Source: Pseudomonas umsongensis
GTDB taxonomy: Bacteria; Pseudomonadota; Gammaproteobacteria; Pseudomonadales; Pseudomonadaceae
Length of the DNA stretch: 64,000 bases
Assembly: GCF_002236105.1 (NCBI RefSeq)
Contig: NZ_NIWU01000006.1
Coordinates: forward strand, 62,001 to 126,000
Direction of reading: 5' to 3'
In this document: positions 1-8,734 of the stretch, in pieces
Position numbering within the stretch: the stretch's first letter is position 1
Layout of the letters: each line of letters starts with the position of its first letter
Position numbers and translations under genes: made by a program
The notes under the pieces: model-generated
Told to the model about the DNA's origin: nothing
Database searches by the model: none
The model's input: only the letters and a program-made list of their open reading frames with translations

Positions 1-192
1 AAGAATGGCGCCACCGTGAACGATGTCTCGCGGGCGGATAACCGCCCCATCCACAGTCAGGCGGCCGTCTTTGATCCAGGCGGAAAGGCGCGAGCGCGAG
101 TGCTCAGCGAATAGTTGTGCGGCGACTTGATCGAGGCGTTGGCCGCCCAATTCGGACGGCACCTCTGCGCGAAGTTCAATTTTATCGGACAT
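1..192 (-). CDS. rluD: 23S rRNA pseudouridine synthase RluD, 5' part only
   Basis: Only the first 64 codons lie in the window; the gene runs off the left edge. They begin MSDKIELRAEVPSELGGQRL and continue into an S4-type RNA-binding domain (GQRLDQVAAQL, then SRSRLSAWIKDG), the N-terminal layout of RluD. RluD makes pseudouridines in helix 69 of 23S rRNA. Divergent bamD starts 151 bases away, the rluD-bamD arrangement usual in Pseudomonas (PA4544/PA4545). The catalytic domain is not visible, so RluD rather than another RluA-family member rests on the neighbour. Confidence 0.88.
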   Translation of the reverse strand, partial: MSDKIELRAEVPSELGGQRLDQVAAQLFAEHSRSRLSAWIKDGRLTVDGAVIRPRDIVHGGAIL

Positions 193-343
193 GCTCGGAC
201 TGGGCGTCGGCACAGCCTTTGGTTTCGGCTGCGCGCTTGTGGTTAAATACGGCGTCTTTTGCCCCGAGGCTATTCAACGGGGCGCTCATCATAACAGGAC
301 GGCCTCGCCCAAGACAGCGGCCGTCATAGGGACGCAAGCCGCC

Positions 344-1366
344 ATGCAAGTGAAACACCTGCTGCTGATCGCCATCCTCGCATTGACCGCTGCTTGCTCT
401 TCGAAGGAAGTCGTAGACGAAAACCTGAGCGAAGTCGAGTTATACCAACAGGCTCAAGCCGATCTGGACAATAATAGCTACACCAGCGCCACTGCCAAGC
501 TGAAGGCTCTGGAATCGCGCTATCCGTTCGGCCGCTATGCCGACCAGGCTCAGCTGGAACTGATCTACGCCAACTACAAGAACGCCGAACCGGAAGCCGC
601 CAAGGCAGCTGCCGAGCGCTTCATTCGCCTGCACCCACAGCATCCGAATGTCGATTACGCCTACTACCTCAAGGGCCTGACTTCTTTTGACCAGGACGTT
701 GGCCTGCTGTCGCGTTTCCTGCCGCTGGACATGACCAAGCGTGACCCGGGTGCCGCCCGCGACTCCTACAACGAGTTCGCCCAGCTGACCAGCCGCTTCC
801 CCAACAGCCGTTACGCGCCGGATGCCAAGCAGCGCATGATCTACCTGCGCAACCTGCTGGCAGCCTACGAAATCCACGTGGCCGACTACTATCTGACCCG
901 CCAGGCCTATGTGGCTGCCGCGAACCGTGGCCGCTACGTGGTGGAAAACTTTCAGGAAACCCCTGCAGTCGGTGACGGCCTGGCAGTGATGACCGAGGCC
1001 TACCAGCGCCTGCACCTGGACGACCTGGCGGCCACCAGCCTCGAAACCCTGAAGCTCAACTACCCGAACCACCCAAGCCTGGTGGACGGTCAGTTCGTGC
1101 CATCGGTTGCCGAAGCCGACAACCGTTCGTGGCTGAGCAAGGCTACCCTGGGCCTGATCGAATCCCGTCCACCGCTGCCACCGGGAGAAACCCGCGCCAA
1201 CCAGGACGTGCAGAAGCAGTTCCAGGACGCCAAGGACGCGATTCCCAACGAGCTCAAGCCTAAAGACAGCAGCGGCGATGTGATCGAGGAAGAGGACCAC
1301 GAGGCAGAGGGCAACAACGAAGACCGCTCGTGGTTCAGCTACATGACCTTCGGCGTGTTCGACTGA
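344..1366 (+). CDS. bamD: Outer membrane protein assembly factor BamD (ComL)
   Basis: A 340-residue lipoprotein of the BAM complex, which folds beta-barrel proteins into the outer membrane. A type II signal peptide ends in the lipobox LTAAC (lipidated Cys18). TPR-like helical repeats follow, including the ELYQQAQADL segment and the YPFGRYADQAQLELIYANYK block typical of BamD. The last ~60 residues form a hydrophilic, Asp/Glu-rich tail that enteric BamD (about 245 residues) lacks but Pseudomonas BamD has. I chose the ATG at 344 because the frame reads open upstream to 191 but the signal peptide starts here. A strong terminator follows. Confidence 0.96.
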   Translation: MQVKHLLLIAILALTAACSSKEVVDENLSEVELYQQAQADLDNNSYTSATAKLKALESRYPFGRYADQAQLELIYANYKNAEPEAAKAAAERFIRLHPQHPNVDYAYYLKGLTSFDQDVGLLSRFLPLDMTKRDPGAARDSYNEFAQLTSRFPNSRYAPDAKQRMIYLRNLLAAYEIHVADYYLTRQAYVAAANRGRYVVENFQETPAVGDGLAVMTEAYQRLHLDDLAATSLETLKLNYPNHPSLVDGQFVPSVAEADNRSWLSKATLGLIESRPPLPPGETRANQDVQKQFQDAKDAIPNELKPKDSSGDVIEEEDHEAEGNNEDRSWFSYMTFGVFD

Positions 1367-1386
1367 TACGACCGACGGTGCAGGAA

Positions 1387-1413
1387 GGGAGACTCTCGAG
1401 TCTCCCTTTTTTA
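1387..1413 (+). terminator. Rho-independent terminator after bamD
   Basis: GGGAGACT/AGTCTCCC forms a perfect stem around a short CTCG loop and is followed by TTTTTT. It ends bamD transcription before the PP0621-like/pilS operon. Confidence 0.9.
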
Positions 1414-1502
1414 TTGCGCCGTTTTTATCCAGCGCGAATACGCTGTGCGCCTGCCATGTCCTTGGCTAAACTGGCGGTTCATCCGTCATATAGCAGCTCA
1501 CC

Positions 1503-1736
1503 ATGCTTCGTTTATTATTCTGGATCGCCGTGATTGCCGCCGCTGTGTGGTTCTGGCGCAAGTACAAGGGCCAGGCGTCTGCACCCAAGTCCTCCGCCGA
1601 GCTGGAAGCAGCCCCCATGGTCCGCTGCGCCCATTGCGGCGTGCACCTGCCCCGCGATCGTGCACTGCGCCTTCAACAACAGTGGTATTGCAGCCAGGCT
1701 CACCTGGAGCAAGGCCCCGGTCCTAGTGATCGCTGA
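1503..1736 (+). CDS. PP0621-family small membrane zinc-ribbon protein
   Basis: A 77-residue protein with one N-terminal membrane helix (LRLLFWIAVIAAAVWFWRKY), a polar linker and a C-terminal CxxC...C...H knuckle (RCAHCGVHLPRD, then WYCSQAHLE) that probably binds zinc. This matches the PP0621 family found directly upstream of pilS in Pseudomonas. Its 3' end overlaps the pilS start by 11 bases, so the two are probably translationally coupled. No function is established for the family; the cytoplasmic metal knuckle suggests a regulatory or adaptor role, which is inference. Confidence 0.85.
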   Translation: MLRLLFWIAVIAAAVWFWRKYKGQASAPKSSAELEAAPMVRCAHCGVHLPRDRALRLQQQWYCSQAHLEQGPGPSDR

Positions 1737-3312
1737 GACGTCCAGTCCCGGCGAAAAACAGGCCCAGCGACTGCTGCGTCTCTATCACCTCTACCGTTTA
1801 AGCATCGGCATCACCTTGGTATTGCTGATTTCCAGCAACCTGGACAACCGCTTGCTTACGGCCGCCAATGACGACCTGCTGCGCAGTGGCAGCTGGTTGT
1901 ACCTGGTGCTGAATATCCTGCTGGCAGTCTTCTTCCAGAGCACCCGACGCCCGACGCAACTGCTCAGCCTGGCTCTGGTCGACGTCCTGCTGCTTTGCGG
2001 GTTGTTCTACGCCGCTGGCGGAGTGGCCAGCGCTATTGGCAACTTGCTGATCGTCTCGGTGGCCATCAGCAATACCTTGTTGCGAAAACGCATCGGCTTG
2101 CTCATTGCCGCCATCAGCACACTTGGCATCCTGGGTTCGAGCTTCCTGCTGAATGTCAGCCATCGTGCCAATCCCAACGATTATTTGCAGGTCGGCACGC
2201 TTGGCGTGCTGTGTTTTGCCGCGGCGCTGCTGGTACAGGGCCTGATCCGACGACTGGAAGTCAGCGAAACCCTGGTGCAACAGAAGGCCAGCGAAGTGGT
2301 TGGCCTGGAAGCCCTCAATGCACTGATCCTGCAACGCATGCGTACTGGCATCCTGGTGCTTGATGACCAATGGCGCGTGCAACTGGCCAATCATGGCGCC
2401 TTGACCCTGCTGGGCTGCGAGCGCCTCGAAGGCCAACGAATTGACGAACATGCACCTGCCCTGGTCGAGCGCCTGCAACTGTGGATCAACAATCCGACGC
2501 TGCGCCCGCAAAGCCTGAAAATCGCCCGTAGCGGCCTTGAACTACAGCCAAGCTTCATCGCCCTGTCCTCCAGCCCACACCGCCAGACCCTGGTCTTTCT
2601 CGAAGACCTCGCACAGATCACCCAGCAGGCTCACCAACTGAAGCTCGCCGCCCTGGGTCGCCTGACCGCCGGTATTGCCCATGAAATCCGCAATCCGTTG
2701 GGCGCCATCAGTCACGCCGCGCAGCTATTGCGAGAATCGGAGGAACTGAATGCCGCGGACCGGCGTCTGACGCAGATTATTCAAGACCACTCTCAGCGCA
2801 TGAATCGGGTTATCGAAAACGTCCTGCAATTGTCCCGCCACCAGCAAACCGCGACCCAACGACTCGACCTGAGGCCTTGGCTGGAACAGTTCGTGGCGGC
2901 AACCCGCGACCAGGCGAGCGAGCACCAGAAAATCCATCTGCGTATTGCGCCCGGTGACTTCGAGACCTTGATGGACCCGAACCAGCTGGAGCAGATTCTC
3001 GACAACCTGATAGGCAATGCCTGGCGCCATAGCGCCCTGGACCACGACCCGGCGCAGGTCTGGCTTGAATTGTTCACCGATCCCGAAAGCCAGCTTCCGG
3101 TCCTCGAAATCCTCGACGACGGCCCCGGAGTGGCCCCGGATCATCAAGCACAACTGTTTGAGCCCTTCTTCACCACCAGCCAACAGGGCACTGGCCTGGG
3201 GCTATACCTGTCACGTGAGCTGTGCGAGAGCAACCAGGCTCGCCTGGACTTCAAACCACGCCAAGGCGGCTGCTTTCGCATCACCTTTGCTCACGGACGC
3301 AAACAAGGTTGA
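1726..3312 (+). CDS. pilS: Sensor histidine kinase PilS
   Basis: Sensor kinase of the PilS-PilR system controlling type IV pilin expression through sigma-54. The N-terminus carries about six membrane helices (residues ~20-180), followed by a PAS-like segment and HisKA and HATPase domains. The H-box AGIAHEIRNPLG puts the phosphorylated His at 319, the position known for P. aeruginosa PilS. N-box (DNLIGNAWRH), G1 (LDDGPGVAP), F (FEPFFT) and G2 (GTGLGLYL) are all present. I chose the GTG at 1726 (528 residues; family about 530) because it gives this register and overlaps the preceding gene. pilR follows 2 bases after the stop. Confidence 0.95.
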   Translation: MIAETSSPGEKQAQRLLRLYHLYRLSIGITLVLLISSNLDNRLLTAANDDLLRSGSWLYLVLNILLAVFFQSTRRPTQLLSLALVDVLLLCGLFYAAGGVASAIGNLLIVSVAISNTLLRKRIGLLIAAISTLGILGSSFLLNVSHRANPNDYLQVGTLGVLCFAAALLVQGLIRRLEVSETLVQQKASEVVGLEALNALILQRMRTGILVLDDQWRVQLANHGALTLLGCERLEGQRIDEHAPALVERLQLWINNPTLRPQSLKIARSGLELQPSFIALSSSPHRQTLVFLEDLAQITQQAHQLKLAALGRLTAGIAHEIRNPLGAISHAAQLLRESEELNAADRRLTQIIQDHSQRMNRVIENVLQLSRHQQTATQRLDLRPWLEQFVAATRDQASEHQKIHLRIAPGDFETLMDPNQLEQILDNLIGNAWRHSALDHDPAQVWLELFTDPESQLPVLEILDDGPGVAPDHQAQLFEPFFTTSQQGTGLGLYLSRELCESNQARLDFKPRQGGCFRITFAHGRKQG

Positions 3313-3314
3313 AC

Positions 3315-4646
3315 ATGAGCCCACGGAAAAAAGTTCTGGTCGTCGACGACGAACCGGACATCCGCGAACTCCTGGAAATCACCCTGGGGCGGATGAAACT
3401 CGACACTTACAGTGCCCGTAACGTTGGCGAGGCCTTGGCCCTGCTCCAGCGCGAGACGTTCGACCTGTGCCTGACCGACATGCGCCTGCCGGATGGCAGC
3501 GGCCTTGAGCTGGTGCAACACATCCAGCAACGCTATCCACAGATTCCGGTGGCCATGATCACCGCCTATGGCAACCTCGATACGGCGATCAATGCGCTGA
3601 AGGCCGGCGCTTTCGACTTCCTGACCAAGCCGGTGGACCTGACCCGCTTGCGGGAACTGGTCACCAGTGCCTTGCTGTTACCCGCCCCTGGGACCACCAT
3701 CGATCGCCGCTTGCTAGGCGACTCGCCGCCCATGCGCAATCTGCGCCAGCAGATCGACAAGCTGGCCCGCAGCCAGGCTCCGGTGTACATCAGTGGCGAG
3801 TCCGGCAGTGGCAAGGAACTGGTCGCCCGCCTGATTCATGAGCGAGGACCACGGGCCAACCAGCCCTTTGTCCCGGTCAATTGCGGCGCGATTCCGACGG
3901 AGCTGATGGAAAGCGAGTTTTTCGGCCATCGAAAAGGCAGCTTCAGCGGCGCCATCGAGGACAAGCCCGGATTGTTCCAGGCGGCCCACGGCGGCACCCT
4001 GTTTCTCGACGAAGTGGCAGACCTGCCTCTGCCCATGCAGGTCAAACTGCTGCGGGCGATCCAGGAGAAAGCCGTACGCAGCGTCGGTGGGCAACAGGAG
4101 AGGGTGGTCGATGTGCGCATACTGTGCGCCACCCACAAAGACCTTGGTGCCGAAGTCGCCGGCGAACGTTTTCGCCAGGATCTGTACTACCGCCTGAACG
4201 TGATCGAACTACGCGTGCCACCGTTGCGCGAACGCCGTGACGACATCGAGCCACTGGCCTGCCATGTGCTCAAGCGCCTGGCTGCAGACACTGGGCAGCC
4301 CGCGGCAAAACTCCACCCCAATGCCCTCGACGCCCTGAAAAACTACCGTTTTCCGGGCAATGTGCGGGAGCTGGAGAATATGCTCGAACGCGCTCACACC
4401 TTGTGCGAAAACAACCGGATCGAGGCCAGCGACCTGCGCCTGGCCGAGGGCAACTGCTCCGCCGAAGGGGGCGTGCCGGACCTCACGCAGATCGATAACC
4501 TGGAGGCGTACCTGGAAAACGTTGAACGCCAACTGCTTCTCCAGGCCCTGGAAGAGACCCGCTGGAACCGCACGGCAGCGGCTCAACGGTTGAATCTTTC
4601 ATTCCGGTCGATGCGCTATCGACTCAAGAAGCTCGGTTTGGATTGA
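3315..4646 (+). CDS. pilR: Sigma-54-dependent response regulator PilR
   Basis: A 443-residue NtrC-family activator. The receiver domain has VDDEPD and the phosphoacceptor Asp55 (CLTDMRLPDG) with the conserved LTKP lysine. The AAA+ domain has Walker A GESGSGKE, Walker B GTLFLDEV and arginine-finger segments. The C-terminal Fis-type helix-turn-helix is NRTAAAQRLNLSFRSMRYRL. The sigma-54-contacting loop reads GSFSGA instead of the consensus GAFTGA, a conservative Thr to Ser change. The gene follows pilS by 2 bases. Its usual target, the major pilin pilA, is not in this window; whether it acts on the minor pilin operon 1.2 kb away is unknown. Confidence 0.96.
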   Translation: MSPRKKVLVVDDEPDIRELLEITLGRMKLDTYSARNVGEALALLQRETFDLCLTDMRLPDGSGLELVQHIQQRYPQIPVAMITAYGNLDTAINALKAGAFDFLTKPVDLTRLRELVTSALLLPAPGTTIDRRLLGDSPPMRNLRQQIDKLARSQAPVYISGESGSGKELVARLIHERGPRANQPFVPVNCGAIPTELMESEFFGHRKGSFSGAIEDKPGLFQAAHGGTLFLDEVADLPLPMQVKLLRAIQEKAVRSVGGQQERVVDVRILCATHKDLGAEVAGERFRQDLYYRLNVIELRVPPLRERRDDIEPLACHVLKRLAADTGQPAAKLHPNALDALKNYRFPGNVRELENMLERAHTLCENNRIEASDLRLAEGNCSAEGGVPDLTQIDNLEAYLENVERQLLLQALEETRWNRTAAAQRLNLSFRSMRYRLKKLGLD

Positions 4647-4651
4647 GGGCC

Positions 4652-4733
4652 TCAAAAGATCGCAGCCTGCGGCAGCTCCTACAGGGGGAAACGGGTACTC
4701 CTGTAGGAGCTGCCGCAGGCTGCGATCTCTTGA
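4652..4733. repeat. REP-type inverted repeat (GATCGCAGC...CTCCTACAG family)
   Basis: The left arm (4652-4684, GATCGCAGCCTGCGGCAGCT core) pairs with the right arm (4701-4733) around a ~16-base loop. It lies between the ends of pilR and thiO, which converge here, so it can act as a bidirectional terminator or mRNA-stabilising hairpin. The same family recurs at 46558-46665 with TTCGGCAG in place of TGCGGCAG, changed in both arms. Confidence 0.85.
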
Positions 4734-4740
4734 TTCTGCT

Positions 4741-5841
4741 TCAGATCCGCCCGGCCGGCGCATAGGGTGCCGGATCAATGATCGGCGCCCTGCCCAACAT
4801 CACATCAGCGAACAACTGACAGGACGCCGGCGCCAGTACCAGCCCGTTACGGTAGTGCCCGCAATTGAGCCATAGGCCATCGAACCCCGGCACCCGGCCA
4901 ATGTAGGGAATGCCCTCCGGCGAACCTGGCCGCAATCCTGCCCAATGTCCCACCACCTCGGCGTCGGCCAACGCCGGGATCAATTCCACGGCCGAAGCCT
5001 TGAGGCTCTCGAGTGCCGACTCGGTAGGCGTCTTATCGTAGCCTTCATGCTCCAGGGTGCTGCCAATCAGGATGTGCCCATCGCGCCGCGGTATTGCATA
5101 ACGCCCTTTGGCCAGCACCATGCTCGGCAGGAAATCCGCCGCGCACTTGTAGAGGATCATCTGTCCTTTCACCGGTTCGACCGGCAGCTCAAGGCCCAGG
5201 CTCTTGAGCAAGTCGCCGCTCCAGGCGCCAGCGGTAAGAACCACTTGATCGCCATGAATCGCACCGGCGGAGGTCTGCACACCGACTATTTTTTCGTCTT
5301 GGGCAATAAACCCGCTGACTTCGCATTGCTCATGAATCGTCACGTTCGCCAGCGCCTGCAATGCCGCCTTGAGCGACTTAACCAGCCGTGGGTTGCGCAC
5401 ATTGGCGACGTTGGCCATGTAGATCGCTCGGGAAAAGCCGCCACCGAGCACCGGCACCGCATCGTGGGCCACCGAGATATCCACAGCCCGCAGTGGCCGG
5501 CCCTCGCTCGCGGCCCAGGCCAGCGCCTCGGCTTCATCGTCCAGGTCCAGCCAATACAGGCCCGTGGTATGCACCTCGGGATCGATCCCGGTAGCAGCGA
5601 ACAAGCGCTCGCCCAGCTGTGGATAAAAATCCTGGGACCAATGCGCCAGCGCGGTAACCGCAGGGCTGTAGCGCCATGGATAGAGCGGAGAAACGATGCC
5701 GCCGCCCGCCCAGGACGATTCCTGGCCAACGCTCGACCGGTCCAGCAGCACCACGCTCTGCACCTGGGACGCGAGATTGAATGCCGTCAGCAGGCCGATT
5801 ACCCCACCACCGACGATCACCACTTGCTGTTGCCTGGTCAT
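4741..5841 (-). CDS. thiO: FAD-dependent glycine oxidase ThiO
   Basis: A DAO-family flavoenzyme of 366 residues that oxidises glycine to iminoglycine for the thiazole half of thiamine. The N-terminal FAD-binding motif VVIVGGGVIGLLTA is intact, as are the SSWAGGG segment and the C-terminal motif GLRPGSPEGIPYIG followed by NCGHYRNGLVLAP. I chose the ATG at 5841; an in-frame TTG lies 12 bases upstream. The gene sits between pilR and the pilus genes, matching PA4548. It probably stands alone, since the REP hairpin lies after it and pilE ends 55 bases upstream. Confidence 0.9.
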   Translation of the reverse strand: MTRQQQVVIVGGGVIGLLTAFNLASQVQSVVLLDRSSVGQESSWAGGGIVSPLYPWRYSPAVTALAHWSQDFYPQLGERLFAATGIDPEVHTTGLYWLDLDDEAEALAWAASEGRPLRAVDISVAHDAVPVLGGGFSRAIYMANVANVRNPRLVKSLKAALQALANVTIHEQCEVSGFIAQDEKIVGVQTSAGAIHGDQVVLTAGAWSGDLLKSLGLELPVEPVKGQMILYKCAADFLPSMVLAKGRYAIPRRDGHILIGSTLEHEGYDKTPTESALESLKASAVELIPALADAEVVGHWAGLRPGSPEGIPYIGRVPGFDGLWLNCGHYRNGLVLAPASCQLFADVMLGRAPIIDPAPYAPAGRI

Positions 5842-5896
5842 GTTCTGATCCAACCATTAAATAGACAAAGGCGCAAAGGGCGCCCGAAAAGGAAAC

Positions 5897-6298
5897 TCAG
5901 CGACCCCAGCAATCCTTGGTGGTCAGGCCGGCCGTGGCATTGACCATCGCGCGCGTCCCCGTATTGGTGATGGTGAAATCACCGCACTTGTCATTGGCCA
6001 TGCTGGTGCCAGGCTTGCGCACCGCCGTCAGCAAGAAGGTCTGGTCGGTCAGAGTCGGCGTGATGGTGTAGTAGTCATTTCCGGCGCTGAGACCCGGGAC
6101 ACCGCTATAGACGTTTTTCTGTGAATAGAAACGCTCAAGGATCTGCGCCTGCTCGGAAAGCAGACCGGCCACTTCGGTGCGGCGCCCCTTATTGAGGTAT
6201 TCGGTGAAGCTCGGCATAGCGATGGTCATGACAATCCCGATGATCGCAATCACGATCATGATTTCGATCAGGGTAAAACCGCGGTTGGATCTGTGCAT
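5897..6298 (-). CDS. pilE: Type IV pilus minor pilin PilE
   Basis: A 133-residue pilin-like protein. A short basic leader ends at the prepilin peptidase site NRG/FTLIEIMIVIAIIGIV, with the +5 glutamate needed for assembly. The mature domain has a C-terminal cysteine pair (KCGDFTITN ... TKDCWGR) for the D-loop disulfide. It is the last gene of the minus-strand minor pilin operon, 14 bases after pilY1, at the place where P. aeruginosa has pilE. PilE joins the minor pilin/PilY1 priming complex at the pilus tip. Confidence 0.92.
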   Translation of the reverse strand: MHRSNRGFTLIEIMIVIAIIGIVMTIAMPSFTEYLNKGRRTEVAGLLSEQAQILERFYSQKNVYSGVPGLSAGNDYYTITPTLTDQTFLLTAVRKPGTSMANDKCGDFTITNTGTRAMVNATAGLTTKDCWGR

Positions 6299-6312
6299 GC
6301 CTCAACTCTCGC

Positions 6313-8262
6313 TTACTGTATTTGTCGCCACATGATGCGACGGCTGCCGCCGCCGGATTTTTCCACCAGCGTGGAGATACCGCCACTGGAATCGTTCACG
6401 ATCTTGCGCGTCGCGCCATTGACGATGGCGTTCAAAGTCGGAATGCCGCCGGTAAAGACCACGCCGCTGGACAGCGTGTCGGTGCTGTCGATCACTGCGT
6501 CGCCGTTACTGTCGAGCACCGCGTAATTGAGCATCTTACCGCTGAACGCATCGAGTTCGACCAGTTTGCCGCTACCAGAGCTGGCGCAAGGTAGCGTGGT
6601 ATCCACGCTTGCCGTGGTGAAGACGATCCGCCCGAGCACCAGGCTGGCCTGGTTGAGCACCCGCTCACCGGTCAGCGTGCTGTTATACAGCAGCGGCAAG
6701 TACCAGCCCTTTTTCGCCGGGTAGGTCACCTCGTTCTGGCTGGTAGTGATCAACTGCCCCGAACTTCCCGAAAGCACCCCGGTCACGGCCTGAGCCTGCA
6801 GACTGGCGGTGGTGATTTGTCCGGAGCCCCCGTTCGCGTCCCACACCGCGTAGAACGCCTGCAGGTCCTTGTTGGTCTTGTCTGCCGCCTCGTTGAGTTT
6901 TCCAGTGCCGAAAAACACCAACTTGCCACCCAGGGCGTTGTCCGCCAGCAATGGCTGCGCGGTGATTGGCTGGGTAGCGCCACCGGCTGTGGTAAACAAC
7001 GGCTGGCCGGCAAATGCCAGGCCCCAGGCATCCGGGGTGGTGCCACTCAGGTCAAACTTCCAGAGCCGTCCCTTGAGATCGCCGCCATAGGCTGCCTGCA
7101 CCACGTTCTGCGAGTTCACCTTGAGTTTCACCGAAGACAAGCCGTTAGTGGTTTCGCTGCTGTCGATCACGACTTTCCTGATCAGGCTGCCGTCACGAAT
7201 GTCCACCACGTACAACGCCGCTACCCCTGAATTGCTGCCGTAGCCGTTGGCAATGAACGCCGCCCACCGCCCATCCGCCAAGCGTGCCACCTCCGGACGG
7301 GCGTAGGCATAACCCAGGTCATTGAACGCGTTCGCCGCACTGGCAGTGACCGGCGCGCTGATTTCCCACAAGGCCTTCATGACATTGCCCGCCGACGCGT
7401 CGAACAACTGCAGCGCATAGAAGGTTCGCCCGCCCGCCCCCGTTCCGCCCAGTGCGAGGGTTTTCCAGGCACTGTTGAGCTGAGCATCGAACACGCCCAC
7501 CTGCCCATCCACCAGAAACTTGTGGCTGACACCGTTGATGTAGGCGTTATCGGCGATGTAACGCAAAGACGGCAGTACGCTGGAGGGCATGTAGGCGTAG
7601 CGCCGGGCACCGTTGCCGGTATTGATGACGCTGACGAAACCATCGTTGGCGTTGACCACCAGACTCGCACTCATGTTGACCGCCTTGATCGCCAGGTAAG
7701 CGCTATAGCCGGTGTCCCCCGACAAGTCCGATGCGGTTTGATCCGAAGGTGCCGCCAGGACCAGCGGTGAGTTGATGATATCGCCCAGCAACACACTGCG
7801 CGCCTTCAGGCCAGCCTTGTTGGTGCCCTTGCTCCACTCCACCAGATCGCTGCCCGTGATATCGCCGGGCAAGCCCTGGTTGAGAACGGCTTGCTGGGTC
7901 GTGGAAAAATTGGCGAAGGCCAATGGCACGACGCTGTTGCTCTGGTTGTTCCATGATTGATAGGTCGGTGCCGTAGCGCCCGGCACGATGGTGTTATCGG
8001 TGGACCACAGCACCGACGCGGTGTTGACCGCGCCACTGGCGGTGAGGCCGTAGGCCTTGATCGTGCCACGCCAGTCCTTGGGGTCGTAGCGGGTCTGGAA
8101 ATAGCGGGTGGCGCTGGCGACACCACTGCCGCCGGAGCCGGCGGCGCACAACAAAGGTGAATCCGAGGGCGTGAAGGCACCGGCGGGAGCTGCCAGGAAC
8201 AAGGCGCAAAAGACCCCGCTCAACAATCTCCACCGCTGCGTGCGGTTATCAATATTTCGCAT
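6313..8262 (-). CDS. pilY1: PilY1-like pilus tip protein, short form without the N-terminal vWA region
   Basis: A 649-residue secreted protein with a signal peptide (FCALFLAAPAGA) and the PilY1 C-terminal beta-propeller: DIINSPLVLAAP, then VVNANDGFVSVINTGNG, then YGGDLKGRLWKFDL, then VFFGTGKLNE. A calcium-loop-like stretch DSNGDAVIDSTD begins near residue 584. P. aeruginosa PilY1 is about 1160 residues, with an N-terminal von Willebrand A region; here the signal peptide joins almost directly to the propeller half. I chose ATG 8262, which has GGAGAG five bases upstream and overlaps pilX by 14 bases. The gene is intact, so this is a short variant and not a pseudogene. PilY1 sits at the pilus tip and in the core priming complex. 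Confidence 0.88.
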   Translation of the reverse strand: MRNIDNRTQRWRLLSGVFCALFLAAPAGAFTPSDSPLLCAAGSGGSGVASATRYFQTRYDPKDWRGTIKAYGLTASGAVNTASVLWSTDNTIVPGATAPTYQSWNNQSNSVVPLAFANFSTTQQAVLNQGLPGDITGSDLVEWSKGTNKAGLKARSVLLGDIINSPLVLAAPSDQTASDLSGDTGYSAYLAIKAVNMSASLVVNANDGFVSVINTGNGARRYAYMPSSVLPSLRYIADNAYINGVSHKFLVDGQVGVFDAQLNSAWKTLALGGTGAGGRTFYALQLFDASAGNVMKALWEISAPVTASAANAFNDLGYAYARPEVARLADGRWAAFIANGYGSNSGVAALYVVDIRDGSLIRKVVIDSSETTNGLSSVKLKVNSQNVVQAAYGGDLKGRLWKFDLSGTTPDAWGLAFAGQPLFTTAGGATQPITAQPLLADNALGGKLVFFGTGKLNEAADKTNKDLQAFYAVWDANGGSGQITTASLQAQAVTGVLSGSSGQLITTSQNEVTYPAKKGWYLPLLYNSTLTGERVLNQASLVLGRIVFTTASVDTTLPCASSGSGKLVELDAFSGKMLNYAVLDSNGDAVIDSTDTLSSGVVFTGGIPTLNAIVNGATRKIVNDSSGGISTLVEKSGGGSRRIMWRQIQ

Positions 8263-8734
8263 AAATACTCTCCACCACACTGCGTGAGCTGCCCGCAATG
8301 CCCACGGCGGTGACCCGGTACAAGGTCACCGAGGTGTTACTCGGCACGTTCACCGCGGCCAGGCTGGTGCCAATGTTCTGCACGCCATAGAAGCCGGCGC
8401 CCGACGCGATCCAGGTCACCCCCGAGGTGGAGTTGAACCCGGCCGACTTGAGAGTCGTCGATTCGGCAGGCGGTGCGCACCGGAACGTGCCGCTGCACAC
8501 CGGCAACGAATAAGTGTCGAGCTGAACCGCGCTTTCGCCTACGCGCAACACCGCTTCGGCAGCCTGGAATGACTGGTTGCGCAAGCTCAGGCTACCGGCC
8601 ATTTTTTCCTGCAGCGTGGCGTTTTGCATCGACGAGATGCCGATCAGCGTCAGCAGTAACAGGAACACCAGGCTGACCAGCAGCGCCATGCCGCGCTGGC
8701 AACCAGGGGACACACGCATCGGCCTGCCCTTCAT
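8249..8734 (-). CDS. pilX: Minor pilin assembly protein PilX
   Basis: A 161-residue pilin-like protein with a PilX N-terminal domain: RG/MALLVSLVFLLLLTLIG with the hydrophobic assembly helix, then NATLQEKMAGSLSLRNQSFQ. It lacks the +5 glutamate (MALLV), as PilX proteins do; in pseudopilins (GspK) this marks the tip subunit, so a tip position is an analogy. A cysteine pair (VCSGTFRCAP) lies mid-protein. Its ATG overlaps the pilW stop (ATGA) and its 3' end overlaps pilY1, so translation is coupled along the operon. Confidence 0.9.
   Translation of the reverse strand: MKGRPMRVSPGCQRGMALLVSLVFLLLLTLIGISSMQNATLQEKMAGSLSLRNQSFQAAEAVLRVGESAVQLDTYSLPVCSGTFRCAPPAESTTLKSAGFNSTSGVTWIASGAGFYGVQNIGTSLAAVNVPSNTSVTLYRVTAVGIAGSSRSVVESIYAKY

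Noticed and set aside
191..343. Longer N-terminus for BamD
   Set aside because: The frame is open upstream of 344 but the residues are not signal-peptide-like, and the lipoprotein signal starts at ATG 344.
440..1300. Long open frame on the minus strand inside bamD
   Set aside because: It is the codon-bias shadow of bamD; no start signal, no recognisable product.
6313..8262. pilY1 as a pseudogene
   Set aside because: The frame is intact, with its own signal peptide, Shine-Dalgarno and coupled overlap with pilX; it reads as a short functional form.
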